Assembly (NCBI RefSeq): GCF_002259415.1
Contig: NZ_NPFY01000006.1
Location: 248,001-312,000, forward strand
Source: Rhodococcus sp. 14-2470-1b
Lineage (GTDB): Bacteria > Actinomycetota > Actinomycetes > Mycobacteriales > Mycobacteriaceae
Reading direction: 5' to 3'
Length of the DNA: 64,000 nucleotides
The translations under genes and the position numbers were made by a program. Below are positions 1-8,752 of the stretch, piece by piece. Each line of letters begins with the position of its first letter. The first letter of the stretch is position 1. Below the pieces are notes generated by a model. That model made no database searches. It had not been told where the DNA came from and was given only the letters and a program-made list of their open reading frames with translations.

Positions 1-134
1 TCATGTACCCGGGCACCGACGTCGCACGGGACTCGGTGTCGCGGTACAACGCCAAGATCAGTGAGATTCTGCAGTCCGTCGCGACCACCGGCGACTACTC
101 GTTCGCGCAGGCGATGACCGGAAAAACCGCGTAG
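1..134 (+). CDS. 3' end of an unidentified protein (partial)
   Basis: The window opens inside a reading frame that runs to a TAG stop at 132-134. Only about 44 C-terminal residues are visible; they contain the motifs MYPGTDV, ARDSVSRYNAKI and GDYSFAQAM and end in TGKTA. I do not recognise the family. The next gene, an efflux pump, begins 4 bases after this stop, so the two are probably co-transcribed and the truncated gene may share its physiological context. It could be an enzyme C-terminus; nothing visible allows a firmer call. Confidence 0.55.
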   Translation, partial: MYPGTDVARDSVSRYNAKISEILQSVATTGDYSFAQAMTGKTA

Positions 135-138
135 GACA

Positions 139-1602
139 GTGCAACCCCCACGGCGCACGGCACGGCGCAGGCTCGCCGCGTGCCTGTTGGCCGTGTTCAT
201 GCTGATGATCGACGTCACGATCGTCAACGTGGCTCTTCCGTCCATCGCCACCGACATCGCCGCCGGGTCGAGCGCGCAATCGCTGATCGTGTCCTCCTAC
301 ACGTTGGCGTTCGCGTGCACCCTGCTGACCGGGGCGTGGCTGGGCGGGATCGTGGGCCGCAGAACCGTGTTCGTGTCCGGCATGTCGGTGTTCGTCGCTG
401 CGTCGATTCTGTGCGGGGCAGCCGATTCGCCTGCGCTGCTCATCGCCGCGCGAGTCCTGCAGGGCATCGCGGGCGGAATGGTGTCCGCGCAGACCGTCGC
501 GATCATCGCCACGTCGTTCCCACGCGAGCGCCACAGCGTCGTGTTCGCGCTGTACGGTGCCACCGCGGGCGGCGCGGCGATTCTAGGTCCGTCGATCGGA
601 GGGATCCTCGTCTCGTTGGACATGTTCGGTTGGGGCTGGCGGTCGGTGTTCCTCGTCAACGCACCGCTCGGCGTGGGCGCGATGGTGATCGCGGCCGCGA
701 GCTTGTCGCGTGAGAAACCCGCAGGGGTTCAGCATCTCGACGTTCTCGGAGTTGTTCTGTCCACCCTCGGACTGATCCTTCTGATCTATCCGTTGGCCCA
801 CAGCTACGAGCACGGATGGAGTATCGCAGGCACCTCGGCAGTGCTCGCCTCGCTCGCGGTCCTTGCGCTGTTCGTACTCCACGAACGCCGATGGAGCCGA
901 GCCGGACGAAACCCCATGCTGAGGCTGGATCTGTTCCGGCAACGTACGTTCGCACTCGGCTGCGCGCTGTCCGTTCTGATGTTCGGCTCGTTCACCGGTT
1001 TCTTCTTCACCGTCTCGCTGAGTCTGCAGTTCGGACTGGAGTTGTCACCGATGCGCACCGGCGTGATCACACTGCCGTTCGCCGTCGGTGCCGCAGTGTT
1101 CTCGGTTCTGTCTCCGACCTTGTTCGCCCGGCTGGGAACTCGGATGCTCCCGCTCGGTTTCGTACTCTTCGGTGTATCCATGATGTGCTTCGCCGCCCTC
1201 ACCTACCACGAGGACACAGCACGCAGCCTCGCCCTGCTGGCACCACCACTGTTCGTCGGCGGCGCAGGAATCGGTGTCTTCGTCGCACCGTTGCAGACGA
1301 CGATCGTCTCGGGCACCGACGACACTACCGTCGGGTCGGCGTCGGGGTTGATCCCGACCGTCCAACAGGTCGGTCAAGCCGTCGGAATCGCCCTCGTGGG
1401 ACTGCTGTTCTTTCAACAACTGTCGGCGCTGTCGGACGCACTACCACCGGACAGCACCGGGTGGGTTGCCGCACAGCCGTACATCGTCGCTCAGCGTCAC
1501 GTGTTCTTCGTACTGTCGGCCGTCGTCGCGTGTGCGGCGGTGCTTGCCCTCGCCTTGCCCAAACGGGTCACAGGTCCTCCACCCGTTCCCGTACCTGTCT
1601 GA
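139..1602 (+). CDS. MFS drug efflux transporter, DHA2 (14-TM) type
   Basis: The 487-residue protein is almost entirely hydrophobic helices with short loops, the size and pattern of the DHA2 (EmrB/QacA) branch of the major facilitator superfamily, which exports drugs or toxic metabolites using the proton gradient. Helix 1 carries the typical start MLMIDVTIVNVALPSI, followed by a motif-A-like loop GGIVGRRTVF near residue 70. The GTG start lies 4 bases after the upstream stop, suggesting an operon. The basic N-terminus (QPPRRTARRR) fits a cytoplasmic end. The substrate cannot be read from the sequence. A second DHA2 pump lies at 61,588. Confidence 0.85.
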   Translation: MQPPRRTARRRLAACLLAVFMLMIDVTIVNVALPSIATDIAAGSSAQSLIVSSYTLAFACTLLTGAWLGGIVGRRTVFVSGMSVFVAASILCGAADSPALLIAARVLQGIAGGMVSAQTVAIIATSFPRERHSVVFALYGATAGGAAILGPSIGGILVSLDMFGWGWRSVFLVNAPLGVGAMVIAAASLSREKPAGVQHLDVLGVVLSTLGLILLIYPLAHSYEHGWSIAGTSAVLASLAVLALFVLHERRWSRAGRNPMLRLDLFRQRTFALGCALSVLMFGSFTGFFFTVSLSLQFGLELSPMRTGVITLPFAVGAAVFSVLSPTLFARLGTRMLPLGFVLFGVSMMCFAALTYHEDTARSLALLAPPLFVGGAGIGVFVAPLQTTIVSGTDDTTVGSASGLIPTVQQVGQAVGIALVGLLFFQQLSALSDALPPDSTGWVAAQPYIVAQRHVFFVLSAVVACAAVLALALPKRVTGPPPVPVPV

Positions 1603-1635
1603 TCAGCCGCCCCGCCCGAGAAGAAGGAAAGATCC

Positions 1636-2835
1636 GTGCGTTCTCGCATCACCGCTCTGTTCGTAGTGCTGGCAGCCGTCGGCGCCTTGGTCGGATTTCC
1701 GGCCGCCGCTGCCGCGGACCCGGTCGACCTGATCGCCGACCCCGATCCGTTCTACGCCGCACCCGCCGACGTGGCCGACGCCGCCAACGGCGACGTCCTC
1801 GACAGCCGACGCGTCCCGACGTCTGCGTACCCGGGCACCGACGTGTGGCAGGTCAAGTTCCGCTCCACCGACTCCGCAGGCGATCCGATCGCGGCCGTGA
1901 CGACCGTCCTGATGCCGCAGGGACGCGGCGCGGGCACCCCACTCGTGTCGTACCAGGCGATCGTCAACGCCCTAGGCACCAAATGCGCCCCGTCGCACGG
2001 ATTGTTCTCCGATGAATTGATCGAGGCGCCCGCCGTGTATCTGGGCATGGTCGCCCGCGGCTGGGCAGTTGCCGTGCCGGATTATCTCGGCCCGACGGCA
2101 GCCTACGGCGCCGCGCGAATGGCCGGCCAGATCACCCTCGACGGCGTACGAGCGGTGAAGCAGTTCGAGCAACTGCCGCTCCGTGACTCCCCGGTCGGCC
2201 TACTGGGCTATTCCGGCGGCGGTCTCGCGACATCCTTCGCTGCTGCGCTCGCGCCGACGTACGCGCCGGATCTCGACATCGCCGGAATCGCCGAAGGCGG
2301 AATCCCCTCCGACCTGGCGCAGATCGCCCAGAACCTGGCGTACAGCCCGCTACCGCACCCGGGCTTCGGCATGGCGATGGCGGTGGCGCTCGGGCTCGAA
2401 CGCGAGTACCCGGGCCGATTCCCCATCACCCCCAACCTCAACGACCGGGGAATCGCACTGCGCAACAAGATGTTCAACGAGTGCCGACGCTCGATCCTGA
2501 TCGACGGTGCCTTCAACAGCGCTCGTGACCTGAGCACCGCCGCATCACTGGCGGACACACCGAGCGCGCAACAAGTACTCCGCGAGAACAGTGTCACCTT
2601 CTTCGACGGAGTCCCGACGGCACCGCTGTTCGTGTGGCAGGGCGTCAACGACTTCATCGCTCCGTACCAGCCTGTCGCCGACATGGTCGACCGATACTGC
2701 CGATCGGGCGCCGACGTCGTGTTCCGCGGATATCCTGCGGCCGAGCACTTCTCCGCGACCGTCCTCGGCCTCCCCGAGGCCTACCTCTGGCTCGACGCCC
2801 GGTTGCGTGGCGAGCCCGCGCCGAGTGACTGCTGA
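1636..2835 (+). CDS. Secreted LIP-family lipase/esterase
   Basis: A 399-residue secreted alpha/beta hydrolase of the secretory-lipase (LIP, Candida antarctica lipase A-like) family, expected to hydrolyse lipid esters outside the cell. A signal peptide of about 27 residues ends in an alanine-rich cleavage zone before DPVDL. The nucleophile elbow GYSGGG places Ser at about 192; GVNDFIAP (Asp about 336) and AAEHFSA (His about 370) supply the rest of the triad. The GTG start has a purine-rich GAAGGAAAG shortly upstream. It follows the efflux gene by 33 bases and may share its transcript. A paralogue lies at 9,344. Confidence 0.85.
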   Translation: MRSRITALFVVLAAVGALVGFPAAAAADPVDLIADPDPFYAAPADVADAANGDVLDSRRVPTSAYPGTDVWQVKFRSTDSAGDPIAAVTTVLMPQGRGAGTPLVSYQAIVNALGTKCAPSHGLFSDELIEAPAVYLGMVARGWAVAVPDYLGPTAAYGAARMAGQITLDGVRAVKQFEQLPLRDSPVGLLGYSGGGLATSFAAALAPTYAPDLDIAGIAEGGIPSDLAQIAQNLAYSPLPHPGFGMAMAVALGLEREYPGRFPITPNLNDRGIALRNKMFNECRRSILIDGAFNSARDLSTAASLADTPSAQQVLRENSVTFFDGVPTAPLFVWQGVNDFIAPYQPVADMVDRYCRSGADVVFRGYPAAEHFSATVLGLPEAYLWLDARLRGEPAPSDC

Positions 2836-2858
2836 CGGCCGGCAACTAGGGTGGGTGC

Positions 2859-3758
2859 ATGGCGCGTGCTCCCCTACCCGTGCGCGACGGGCTCGGTCCG
2901 ACTCGGATTCGTATGCCCGACGAACCGAGCACTGTCACCGTGTTGCAGTATCTGATTTCGCGGTTTCCGCAGGACGAGAGGAGGCTCCGCGAGAAGGTTG
3001 CACTGGGTGAGGTCGTCGATGCAGGCGGCAATCCCATCTCGCCGGATTCCGTGGTGCGTCCTCGCGCCGATATCTATCTGTACCGAGACCCACCCGTCGA
3101 GCCGGTCGTGCCGTTCCCGATGGAGATTCTGCATCGCGACGAGAACCTTCTGGTCGTGGACAAACCGCACTTCTTGGCGACGACACCCCGCGGTGCCTAC
3201 GTAGCGCGGTCCGCGCTGGTGGTTCTCCGTCGGGAGCTCGACCTGCCGGATCTGTCACCCGCGCATCGCCTGGATCGACTCACGGCAGGTGTTCTCGTGT
3301 TCACGACCAGGCCGGAGGTGCGGCGCGCGTACCAGGAGCTGTTCGCGGCTCGTGCCGTCACCAAGATCTACGACGCCATCGCTCGCCACGACCCGAATCT
3401 GGCCGTTCCACTGGTGATCAGAAGTCGAATGGTCAAGGAGCGCGGTGTTCTTCGCGCCGAGGAGGTACCGGGCGAACCGAATGCCGAGACACGGGTCGAG
3501 GTCGCAGCCGTCCGCGACGGCTGGGCAAGATACACGTTGACACCGAAAACCGGCCGCACACATCAACTTCGGTTGCACATGAGCTCACTGGGAGTGCCGA
3601 TCGTCGGGGACAACTTCTACCCGACGTTCCACGAGGTCGCCCACGACGACTATTCCTGTCCCCTGGCACTGTTGGCGCGAGAGCTCAGCTTCGACGATCC
3701 TTTCTCCGGCGAACGGCGTGTCTTCGCAACCCGTCGAACGCTCGATTTTCCGTCCTGA
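2859..3758 (+). CDS. RluA-family pseudouridine synthase
   Basis: A 299-residue RNA pseudouridine synthase that would isomerise uridine to pseudouridine in rRNA or tRNA. The family signature HRLDRLTAGVLVF contains the catalytic Asp at about residue 138; the C-terminal part carries KTGRTHQLRLHM, typical of RluA enzymes. The first 80 residues (DEPSTVTVLQYLISRFPQDE, then GEVVDAGGNPI) look like an S4-type N-terminal domain. The ATG start lies 24 bases after the lipase stop. The exact RNA target cannot be assigned. Confidence 0.88.
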   Translation: MARAPLPVRDGLGPTRIRMPDEPSTVTVLQYLISRFPQDERRLREKVALGEVVDAGGNPISPDSVVRPRADIYLYRDPPVEPVVPFPMEILHRDENLLVVDKPHFLATTPRGAYVARSALVVLRRELDLPDLSPAHRLDRLTAGVLVFTTRPEVRRAYQELFAARAVTKIYDAIARHDPNLAVPLVIRSRMVKERGVLRAEEVPGEPNAETRVEVAAVRDGWARYTLTPKTGRTHQLRLHMSSLGVPIVGDNFYPTFHEVAHDDYSCPLALLARELSFDDPFSGERRVFATRRTLDFPS

Positions 3759-3763
3759 CAGCC

Positions 3764-4819
3764 CTACTTCGGCATCGAGACGACGTCGCCCCGCGACGCG
3801 TTTTCCTCGGCGATCTCGGCCGTCCGCACCGAGATTCGGTGGGAAAGAACAGCCAATGTGAACAATCCGATCGCAACATTGATCAGCGCCGTGAATCCCT
3901 CTTGCGCAAAATCGACCAAGGCATTCAGCAGAGTGAACACCAATGCGGCGATACGCAGTGATCGGAGTGGCCACAATCTGCCCTTGCGAAGCCGGAGTAC
4001 TGCCGGAAACGCGAGCAGGAATGTGATCGCCGACGACGCGAACAGAATTCCCCCGGCAATTCCCATTTCGTCGATATCGATGGTCGTGTCGCGCGTGTCG
4101 AGATCCAGTCCACCGAGCGTCAGTTCGACCACCCCGAAGATCACCCCCACGAACGACGCAGCCGTCATCGCCCACGCCACCACCGGAACCAGGCGCGGGC
4201 TCTTGAAGAATCTCGGGATCAACCGCGGCGCGAACATACGAGCGTCGTACAACCGCGAACGCGTCGCCGGTGCTCCTTCCAGCAACAATCGAAGGCCGGC
4301 GACGGTATCGACCTCGGCGCCCTCCGCCTCAGCGCGGTCGACCATGCGCAACGCCCATTCGCGGCGATGATCCGGCAACCCGTGTGCGACGCCTTCTGCC
4401 GCGATCGAGGCCGCGTTGGCCAGAGTCTCCTCGTGGGAAGGCCGTCGGGAATCCCGCACGATGCGGTTCAGCACGAGGACGACGACGACGAGGACGTACA
4501 TGATCTCCGACGACGGCCCGTAGAAGTAGTCGTTGTCCTTGGTGACGAACTTGCCCACCTCGTCGAGGAACAGCCCGAATCCGACGCCTCCGAGTACGAC
4601 GGCGAGCGCTCGGACCCCGAACCCGATGAACAGCCACCCGACCAGCAACGCCACCATCATCAGCGCGCCACCGTACAGCGCGTGTGCGATGTGCAGGGTC
4701 TTGCCGCCCACCTGCGGGTAGTCGGTCAGTTCCAGGTAGAGGCGGGTGACGAGAATCGTCACGATCGCGATGATCATGAATGCTTCGGCTGCGGTGCTGC
4801 CGTACGCGTCACGATGCAC
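3764..4819 (-). CDS. Conserved multi-pass membrane protein, function unknown
   Basis: About 351 residues from a GTG start at 4819. Hydrophobic segments are visible at AFMIIAIVTILVTRLYLEL, an ALYGGALMMVALLVGWLF segment, one beginning RALAVVLGGVGFGLFLDEV, IMYVLVVVVLVLNRIV, two after residue 225 and two near the C-terminus. The motif HIAHALYGGALMM and the sequence GLFLDEVGKFVTKDNDYFYGPS between helices are the best family markers, but I do not know a function. The frame stays open further upstream over the convergent lipoprotein gene, so the start is uncertain; ATG 4777 is an alternative. It converges with the pseudouridine synthase, 5 bases apart. Confidence 0.7.
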   Translation of the reverse strand: MHRDAYGSTAAEAFMIIAIVTILVTRLYLELTDYPQVGGKTLHIAHALYGGALMMVALLVGWLFIGFGVRALAVVLGGVGFGLFLDEVGKFVTKDNDYFYGPSSEIMYVLVVVVLVLNRIVRDSRRPSHEETLANAASIAAEGVAHGLPDHRREWALRMVDRAEAEGAEVDTVAGLRLLLEGAPATRSRLYDARMFAPRLIPRFFKSPRLVPVVAWAMTAASFVGVIFGVVELTLGGLDLDTRDTTIDIDEMGIAGGILFASSAITFLLAFPAVLRLRKGRLWPLRSLRIAALVFTLLNALVDFAQEGFTALINVAIGLFTLAVLSHRISVRTAEIAEENASRGDVVSMPK

Positions 4820-4943
4820 GCGCGAGTGTCGAACTCGGACGGTCTTGGGTGCGACATCGGGGGGCACCGATCGAGTATGAGCGCGATCGTGGGCCGATGA
4901 GGGCGAAAAGGCCACGTCGGTGATGCGCGATAGCATCGCCGAC

Positions 4944-5360
4944 ATGACGATCGTTTCGCGAACACGTACTGCGGCCCTGTCCGTCGTGATCGGTGCACTG
5001 CTTCTCGCGGGGTGCACTACGGAGGATCGATCCGATGCGGATCGGTCGCTCGAGAACGCCGCCGGTTCGGCGAGCAGCATCGCGACAAGTGTCCGGGATC
5101 GCGCTGGAAGCGTGTTCGACGAGGCCAAGGTGCACGCGTTCGTGGTCGCGTTCCGTGCCCAGTTCGGCGGGTTGGCCGAGGGCAGAGACGACACTGCGAT
5201 CGAGAACCTTCTGTCCAGTACGTGCACGGAGATCGCCGGGGGTACGCCCGAGTCGGACATCGTTGCGCAGTTGGAGGTGGAGGCCGCCAAGGGCGACGCC
5301 GTTCCGACGACAGAGCAGGCACAACGGATCTACGACCAGGCCGCCCTCGCCTGCCCATGA
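4944..5360 (+). CDS. Small lipoprotein, DUF732-like
   Basis: A 138-residue predicted lipoprotein. From ATG 4944 the N-terminus is a short basic stretch, a hydrophobic segment and the lipobox LLLAGC, giving lipidation at the Cys near residue 23. The mature part has two further cysteines (SSTCTEIAGG and the C-terminal ALACP) and a pattern resembling DUF732, a small secreted domain common in mycobacteria and rhodococci; that match is an inference. A GTG at 4920 in the same frame is an alternative start. It is divergent from the membrane protein to the left. Confidence 0.7.
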   Translation: MTIVSRTRTAALSVVIGALLLAGCTTEDRSDADRSLENAAGSASSIATSVRDRAGSVFDEAKVHAFVVAFRAQFGGLAEGRDDTAIENLLSSTCTEIAGGTPESDIVAQLEVEAAKGDAVPTTEQAQRIYDQAALACP

Positions 5361-5367
5361 CACCCGC

Positions 5368-5403
5368 TTGACAAAATCGTTTGCCGAAACTGCAATATCC
5401 TCA
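5368..5403 (+). promoter_or_regulatory. Promoter of the XRE-cupin gene, leaderless
   Basis: A perfect -35 TTGACA at 5368-5373 is followed after a 17-base spacer by TGCAAT at 5391-5396 as -10. The predicted start of transcription falls on or next to the ATG at 5403, so the mRNA is probably leaderless, which is common in actinobacteria. Confidence 0.55.
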
Positions 5404-5990
5404 TGAGTACTTCCGAGGACGATGTCGGTTCGGTCATCGCAGGCGTCGGCCCGCGCCTGCGCAAGGTGCGCACCGAACGCGGAACCACACTGTCCGCGCT
5501 GGCGGACACGACGGGCATCTCCGTCAGCACGCTGTCGCGGCTGGAATCCGGCTCACGTAAACCGAGCCTCGAGCTGCTTCTACCGATCGCACGGGCCCAC
5601 CAGATTCCGCTCGACGAGCTGATCAGCCCGCCACCCGTCGAAGACCCTCGCATCAAGAGCACACCGGTGCGCCGCGAGCACGTCACCATTCACCCGCTGA
5701 CCCGTCGGCCGGGCGGGATGCAGGCGTACAAACTGGTCGTGGATCCGGTGCGCAGCGAGCCGTCGCCCCGTGTCCACGAGGGGTACGAATGGTTGTACGT
5801 TCTCGACGGTCGATTGCGCCTCGTTCTCGGTGAACACGACATCGTCATGAAGCCCGGCGAAGCCGCCGAGTTCGACACACGGGTACCGCACTGGTTCGGT
5901 GCAGTCGACGATCGCCCGGTGGAAATCCTCAGTCTTTTCGGTCCGCAGGGCGAACGGATGCACGTTCGAGCCAAGCCCACCGATTCGTAG
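5403..5990 (+). CDS. XRE-family regulator with C-terminal cupin domain
   Basis: A 195-residue transcription factor. Residues about 14-70 form a Cro/C1-type helix-turn-helix (LRKVRTERGTTLSALADTTG, then SVSTLSRLESGSRKPSLELL). Residues about 105-190 form a small cupin barrel (VHEGYEWLYVLDGRLRLVLG, then MKPGEAAEFDTRVPHWFG), the HipB/SutR-like layout in which a cupin binds a small effector. Such proteins often control amino-acid, polyamine or sulfur genes; the target here is unknown. It stands alone, with its own promoter directly upstream. Confidence 0.88.
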   Translation: MSTSEDDVGSVIAGVGPRLRKVRTERGTTLSALADTTGISVSTLSRLESGSRKPSLELLLPIARAHQIPLDELISPPPVEDPRIKSTPVRREHVTIHPLTRRPGGMQAYKLVVDPVRSEPSPRVHEGYEWLYVLDGRLRLVLGEHDIVMKPGEAAEFDTRVPHWFGAVDDRPVEILSLFGPQGERMHVRAKPTDS

Positions 5991-6098
5991 CTGTTTCGCT
6001 ACTTTCCAGTCGGATCCATATGGCAGAGTGAGCGATCCGAGAGCCGACGATGTCGGCTCCGGAACCACCGAAGCACACGAGAGGTACGAGGAACGTTC

Positions 6099-6395
6099 AT
6101 GACTGAGAGAAATCCCGAAACAACGGTGTCTCGGGGACCCGCATCGCGCTCGGATGTGGATATCGCGACGGGTGTGCTCGTCGGCCGATGCGGCGTGACC
6201 GTCACCGCCGCGGTGAACGACCTGTTCGCCACCGCACGTGACAACCGGGTGAGCCTGTTCGAGTTGGCGCGGACGGTCATCACGATCGCCGAGGGCCGCG
6301 ACAGCCTCGATTCGGAGTCACGCCGGATAGCGCTGACGCGCTGGGGACACGTGTTGGCGCCGGGCTCAGTTACGCAGAGCGGGGTCCCCGCGTAG
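6099..6395 (+). CDS. Small ANTAR-domain protein
   Basis: A 98-residue protein dominated by a region that fits the ANTAR fold: VDIATGVLVGRCGVTVTAAV, NDLFATARDNRVSLFELART and a VITIAEG end. ANTAR domains bind paired RNA hairpins to prevent transcription termination. Here the domain stands alone without a GAF, PAS or receiver input domain. GTACGAGGAA upstream can serve as ribosome binding site. Its 3' end overlaps the end of the convergent gene by 30 bases. The ANTAR call rests on pattern, not a search. Confidence 0.65.
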   Translation: MTERNPETTVSRGPASRSDVDIATGVLVGRCGVTVTAAVNDLFATARDNRVSLFELARTVITIAEGRDSLDSESRRIALTRWGHVLAPGSVTQSGVPA

Positions 6396-6614
6396 CTCGG
6401 GAAAGCGGGCGGTCATGTTGTCGATCTGGCGATACATCTCGTAGAGCTCACGCCGCAACGTGGCCGCTTCGCTGTCTAGTTCACGTGCCCGGGTCATGGC
6501 CTTGTCCGCTCGCGCACGAAAAGATCTGGCCTGTGCTACCTCGATGGCCGCCGAACACTTCTCGATGTGCTCGGCGAGACTCCTCGCGAAGACGCGAGCC
6601 TGCGCGAGATTCAC
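6366..6614 (-). CDS. Small helical protein, function unknown
   Basis: About 82 residues from a GTG at 6614. The protein is highly charged and helical (VFARSLAEHIEKCSAAIEVA, DKAMTRARELDSEAATLRRE, LYEMYRQIDNMTARFPELRG), likely a coiled coil. The frame is open further upstream through ETNYRDANYAVNLAQ, which looks conserved, but no ATG, GTG or TTG in frame lies close by, so the true start is unclear. It runs convergent to the ANTAR gene with a 30-base overlap. I do not recognise the family. Confidence 0.5.
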   Translation of the reverse strand: MNLAQARVFARSLAEHIEKCSAAIEVAQARSFRARADKAMTRARELDSEAATLRRELYEMYRQIDNMTARFPELRGDPALRN

Positions 6615-6739
6615 CGCGTAGTTGGCGTCGCGGTAATTCGTCTCCTGCGGGGTGGAATCGATGATCGTGCCTTCTGTCCCTGATGGTGTCGGAAAACAAA
6701 CTTTACGCCTGCAGTATCTCCGACCGCGCACGCAGTGTG

Positions 6740-7294
6740 TCAGGAAAACACGATGGCCAATACCACCGATGCCGACGTTGCCGCGATCGCGACGATCACC
6801 AGGGTCGCCAACACACGCTGCCTCAAAGGCCTGCCCCGTCGAGTCACGCTTCCGTCCGAGAACTCGTCGTCGACGAAATCGTCCACATCGACGCCCACCT
6901 CGTCGAAGTACACCGTGTCCCGGGGCGGCACCCATTCCTGCCCGCTTGCTGCGATCCCGGTGACCAATCGGTCCAGCCGCGCGCGAGCGCGCTCCGGGTA
7001 GTACCGGGACGGGGCGTTGATAGGCAGCGACTTCGCCAGCTCGAGAGCAGAACGGTGACGCGCAGCCAACGCCTCGAACGCAGACGATGCAGTCGGGTCG
7101 TCATCGGCTTTGTTCGTCAGGAACCAAGCAGCCCCGGCGGAGGCACGATCACCCCGCAACAGGTGCGTGTACGCGAGCAGTTCCAGAACGGGCTGGGATG
7201 CCGGTGCCGTCCTCAGCGCCTCGTACAGGCGTTCCCGAGCACCGTCGAGGTCGCCCGCGGCCAAGGCCCGCTGTGCGCTGTCGATCACGTCCAC
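6740..7294 (-). CDS. Small TPR-like membrane protein (DUF6584-like)
   Basis: A 184-residue protein. The first 75 residues look like tetratricopeptide helices (RALAAGDLDGARERLYEALR, LELLAYTHLLRGDRASAGAA). A middle acidic stretch (GVDVDDFVDDEFSDG) follows, and the C-terminus is a membrane helix (VLATLVIVAIAATSASVVLA) preceded by RRGRPLRQR. This resembles small actinobacterial DUF6584-type proteins; the function is unknown. It lies just upstream (in its own direction) of the small helical gene at 6366. Confidence 0.68.
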   Translation of the reverse strand: MDVIDSAQRALAAGDLDGARERLYEALRTAPASQPVLELLAYTHLLRGDRASAGAAWFLTNKADDDPTASSAFEALAARHRSALELAKSLPINAPSRYYPERARARLDRLVTGIAASGQEWVPPRDTVYFDEVGVDVDDFVDDEFSDGSVTRRGRPLRQRVLATLVIVAIAATSASVVLAIVFS

Positions 7295-7421
7295 AGCGAG
7301 AAGCGTAACCGTCCGGCGACTCGGGCAGGGCGGTGACCGTGAGGCGAAGCGTGCAGCACAACCCGGAAACGAAACAAGCCCTCGACCGAATTCCTCGGCA
7401 GAGGGCTTGTGGACTTCATGG

Positions 7422-7495
7422 TGGCCAGGGCCGGGATCGAACCGGCGACCTTCCGCTTTTCAGGCGGACGCTCGTACCAACTGAGCTACCTGGCC
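7422..7495 (-). tRNA. tRNA-Phe (GAA)
   Basis: On the minus strand the acceptor stem GGCCAGG pairs with CCTGGCC, the D arm reads TAGCTCAGTTGG, the anticodon loop CTGAAAA gives GAA, and the T arm carries GGTTCGATCC. The discriminator is A and a CCA end is encoded at 7419-7421. Confidence 0.95.
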
Positions 7496-7561
7496 GGGCG
7501 GCACCGGTGACAATGCCATCTCGTGTACTACACGCAAGCCGACACTTTCGTGTCGGATTTG

Positions 7562-7635
7562 CGACCCTGACGGGACTCGAACCCGCGACCTCCGCCGTGA
7601 CAGGGCGGCGCGCTAACCAACTGCGCCACAGGGCC
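7562..7635 (-). tRNA. tRNA-Asp (GTC)
   Basis: The minus strand shows an acceptor stem GGCCCTG/CAGGGTC with one G-U pair, D arm TGGCGCAGTTGG, anticodon loop CTGTCAC giving GTC, T loop GGTTCGAGTCC and discriminator G as expected for Asp. It lies 66 bases from tRNA-Phe. Confidence 0.95.
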
Positions 7636-7767
7636 TTGCTGTGAATCATTCCCGGAGGAACTTCCCGCCGTAGACCTTAGCAGGCTTTCGACCTGCTTCG
7701 AACCGCGGCGGCCTGCAAGAGACTGCTGTACTGCCGACCGGTTTGTCAATTCCGATCGTTTCCTGCG

Positions 7768-7840
7768 TACCCCCTACGGGATTCGAACCCGCGCTACCGC
7801 CTTGAAAGGGCGGCGTCCTAGGCCGCTAGACGAAGGGGGC
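7768..7840 (-). tRNA. tRNA-Glu (TTC)
   Basis: The minus strand shows acceptor GCCCCCT, D arm TCGTCTAGCGGCCTAGGA, anticodon loop CTTTCAA giving TTC, and T loop GGTTCGAATCC. It forms a cluster with the Asp and Phe tRNAs; transcription in this direction would read Glu, Asp, Phe. Confidence 0.95.
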
Positions 7841-7951
7841 CCGACGGAATGACCCGGACCCGAATTTCTCCGGTCCCGAACTGCTCCGCCGCTACCCTCA
7901 ACGGCGTTCCGTTGGGAGCTGGGATAGCTTAGGACACTTTTTGCGGAAAAC

Positions 7952-8611
7952 TCAAACCGGCAGGTCAGACTCGGTTTCTGCGGCATTTTCGCGCCATCCC
8001 TCAGCCTTCCACCGGTCCAGCCAAGCCGGCGACGCCATCGCGTGAAGAACAACTTCGAGCGATTCCTCGAACATCACGCGCAGATCGCGACTGTCGGAGA
8101 CGAGGTCGGCCATGTACCGCTGGCCGGCAAGTGACGCAGACAGAACTCGGATGAATTTCTCCGGACCGAACTCTGGGTCGAGGTCACCCATCTCCTGCGC
8201 CTTTCGCGCGAGCTGCACACCCGCACGGCCCCATACACGCCCTCCACCGGATTGAATCTCGGCGTAGAACTCGGGCTCGACTATCAGCCGGAACTCGGCA
8301 CGAACGATCACGTCGTTCTGGAACCCGAGCGCCAGGTCGTCGATGATCCCTCGGATCACCTCGAAGGGATGGAGCGGCGAATCGATCCACTTCTCCGTGA
8401 TCGCGACGTACCGGTCCAACGCAGACGTCAGAACCGCACGGGCCAGGTCTTCCTTGGACTGGAAGTGGAAGTACATCGCACCCTTGGTGGCATTCGAGCC
8501 CTCCAGGATGGTGTTCACCGACGCAGCCGCGTACCCGCGGCGTGCAAACTCCGATGCCGCCGCTTCGACTATCGCAGCTCGGGTTCGCCGAGCGCGCTCT
8601 TGTTGTGCCAT
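7952..8611 (-). CDS. TetR-family regulator, gamma-butyrolactone-receptor-like
   Basis: A 219-residue TetR-type repressor. The N-terminal helix-turn-helix (residues about 5-52: RTRAAIVEAAASEFARRGYA, then TKGAMYFHFQSKEDLARAVL) is close to the ScbR/ArpA group of gamma-butyrolactone receptors, in which the conserved KGA-YFHF-SKE-LA run is typical. The rest is a ligand-binding helical domain. The ATG at 8611 was chosen because the domain begins there; the frame is open far upstream without protein-like sequence. No synthase gene of the AfsA type lies in this window. The long upstream region may hold its operators. Confidence 0.82.
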   Translation of the reverse strand: MAQQERARRTRAAIVEAAASEFARRGYAAASVNTILEGSNATKGAMYFHFQSKEDLARAVLTSALDRYVAITEKWIDSPLHPFEVIRGIIDDLALGFQNDVIVRAEFRLIVEPEFYAEIQSGGGRVWGRAGVQLARKAQEMGDLDPEFGPEKFIRVLSASLAGQRYMADLVSDSRDLRVMFEESLEVVLHAMASPAWLDRWKAEGWRENAAETESDLPV

Positions 8612-8736
8612 TGCTTCCGTGCCTCCGAACCCAAGCGACCTGCATCTATCAGCAGGCAGTACCGCTAGTCGAGAGTACGTCAACCAGCGCACACAGGACC
8701 GACCACTCGCTCGGAAAATACGGTGGAAACAATAAT

Positions 8737-8752
8737 TCGGACAAATCTCCGA
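8737..8752. promoter_or_regulatory. Inverted repeat, candidate TetR operator
   Basis: TCGGA and TCCGA half-sites are separated by 6 bases, 126 bases upstream of the TetR start. A related inverted pair with 5-base spacing is at 8907-8921. TetR-type regulators often bind inverted repeats upstream of their own gene; binding here is inferred only. Confidence 0.3.

Noticed and set aside
4820..5290. Extension of the minus-strand membrane protein over the lipoprotein gene
   Set aside because: The region is better explained by the plus-strand lipoprotein, which has a clear lipobox, and the minus-frame sequence is low in protein character.
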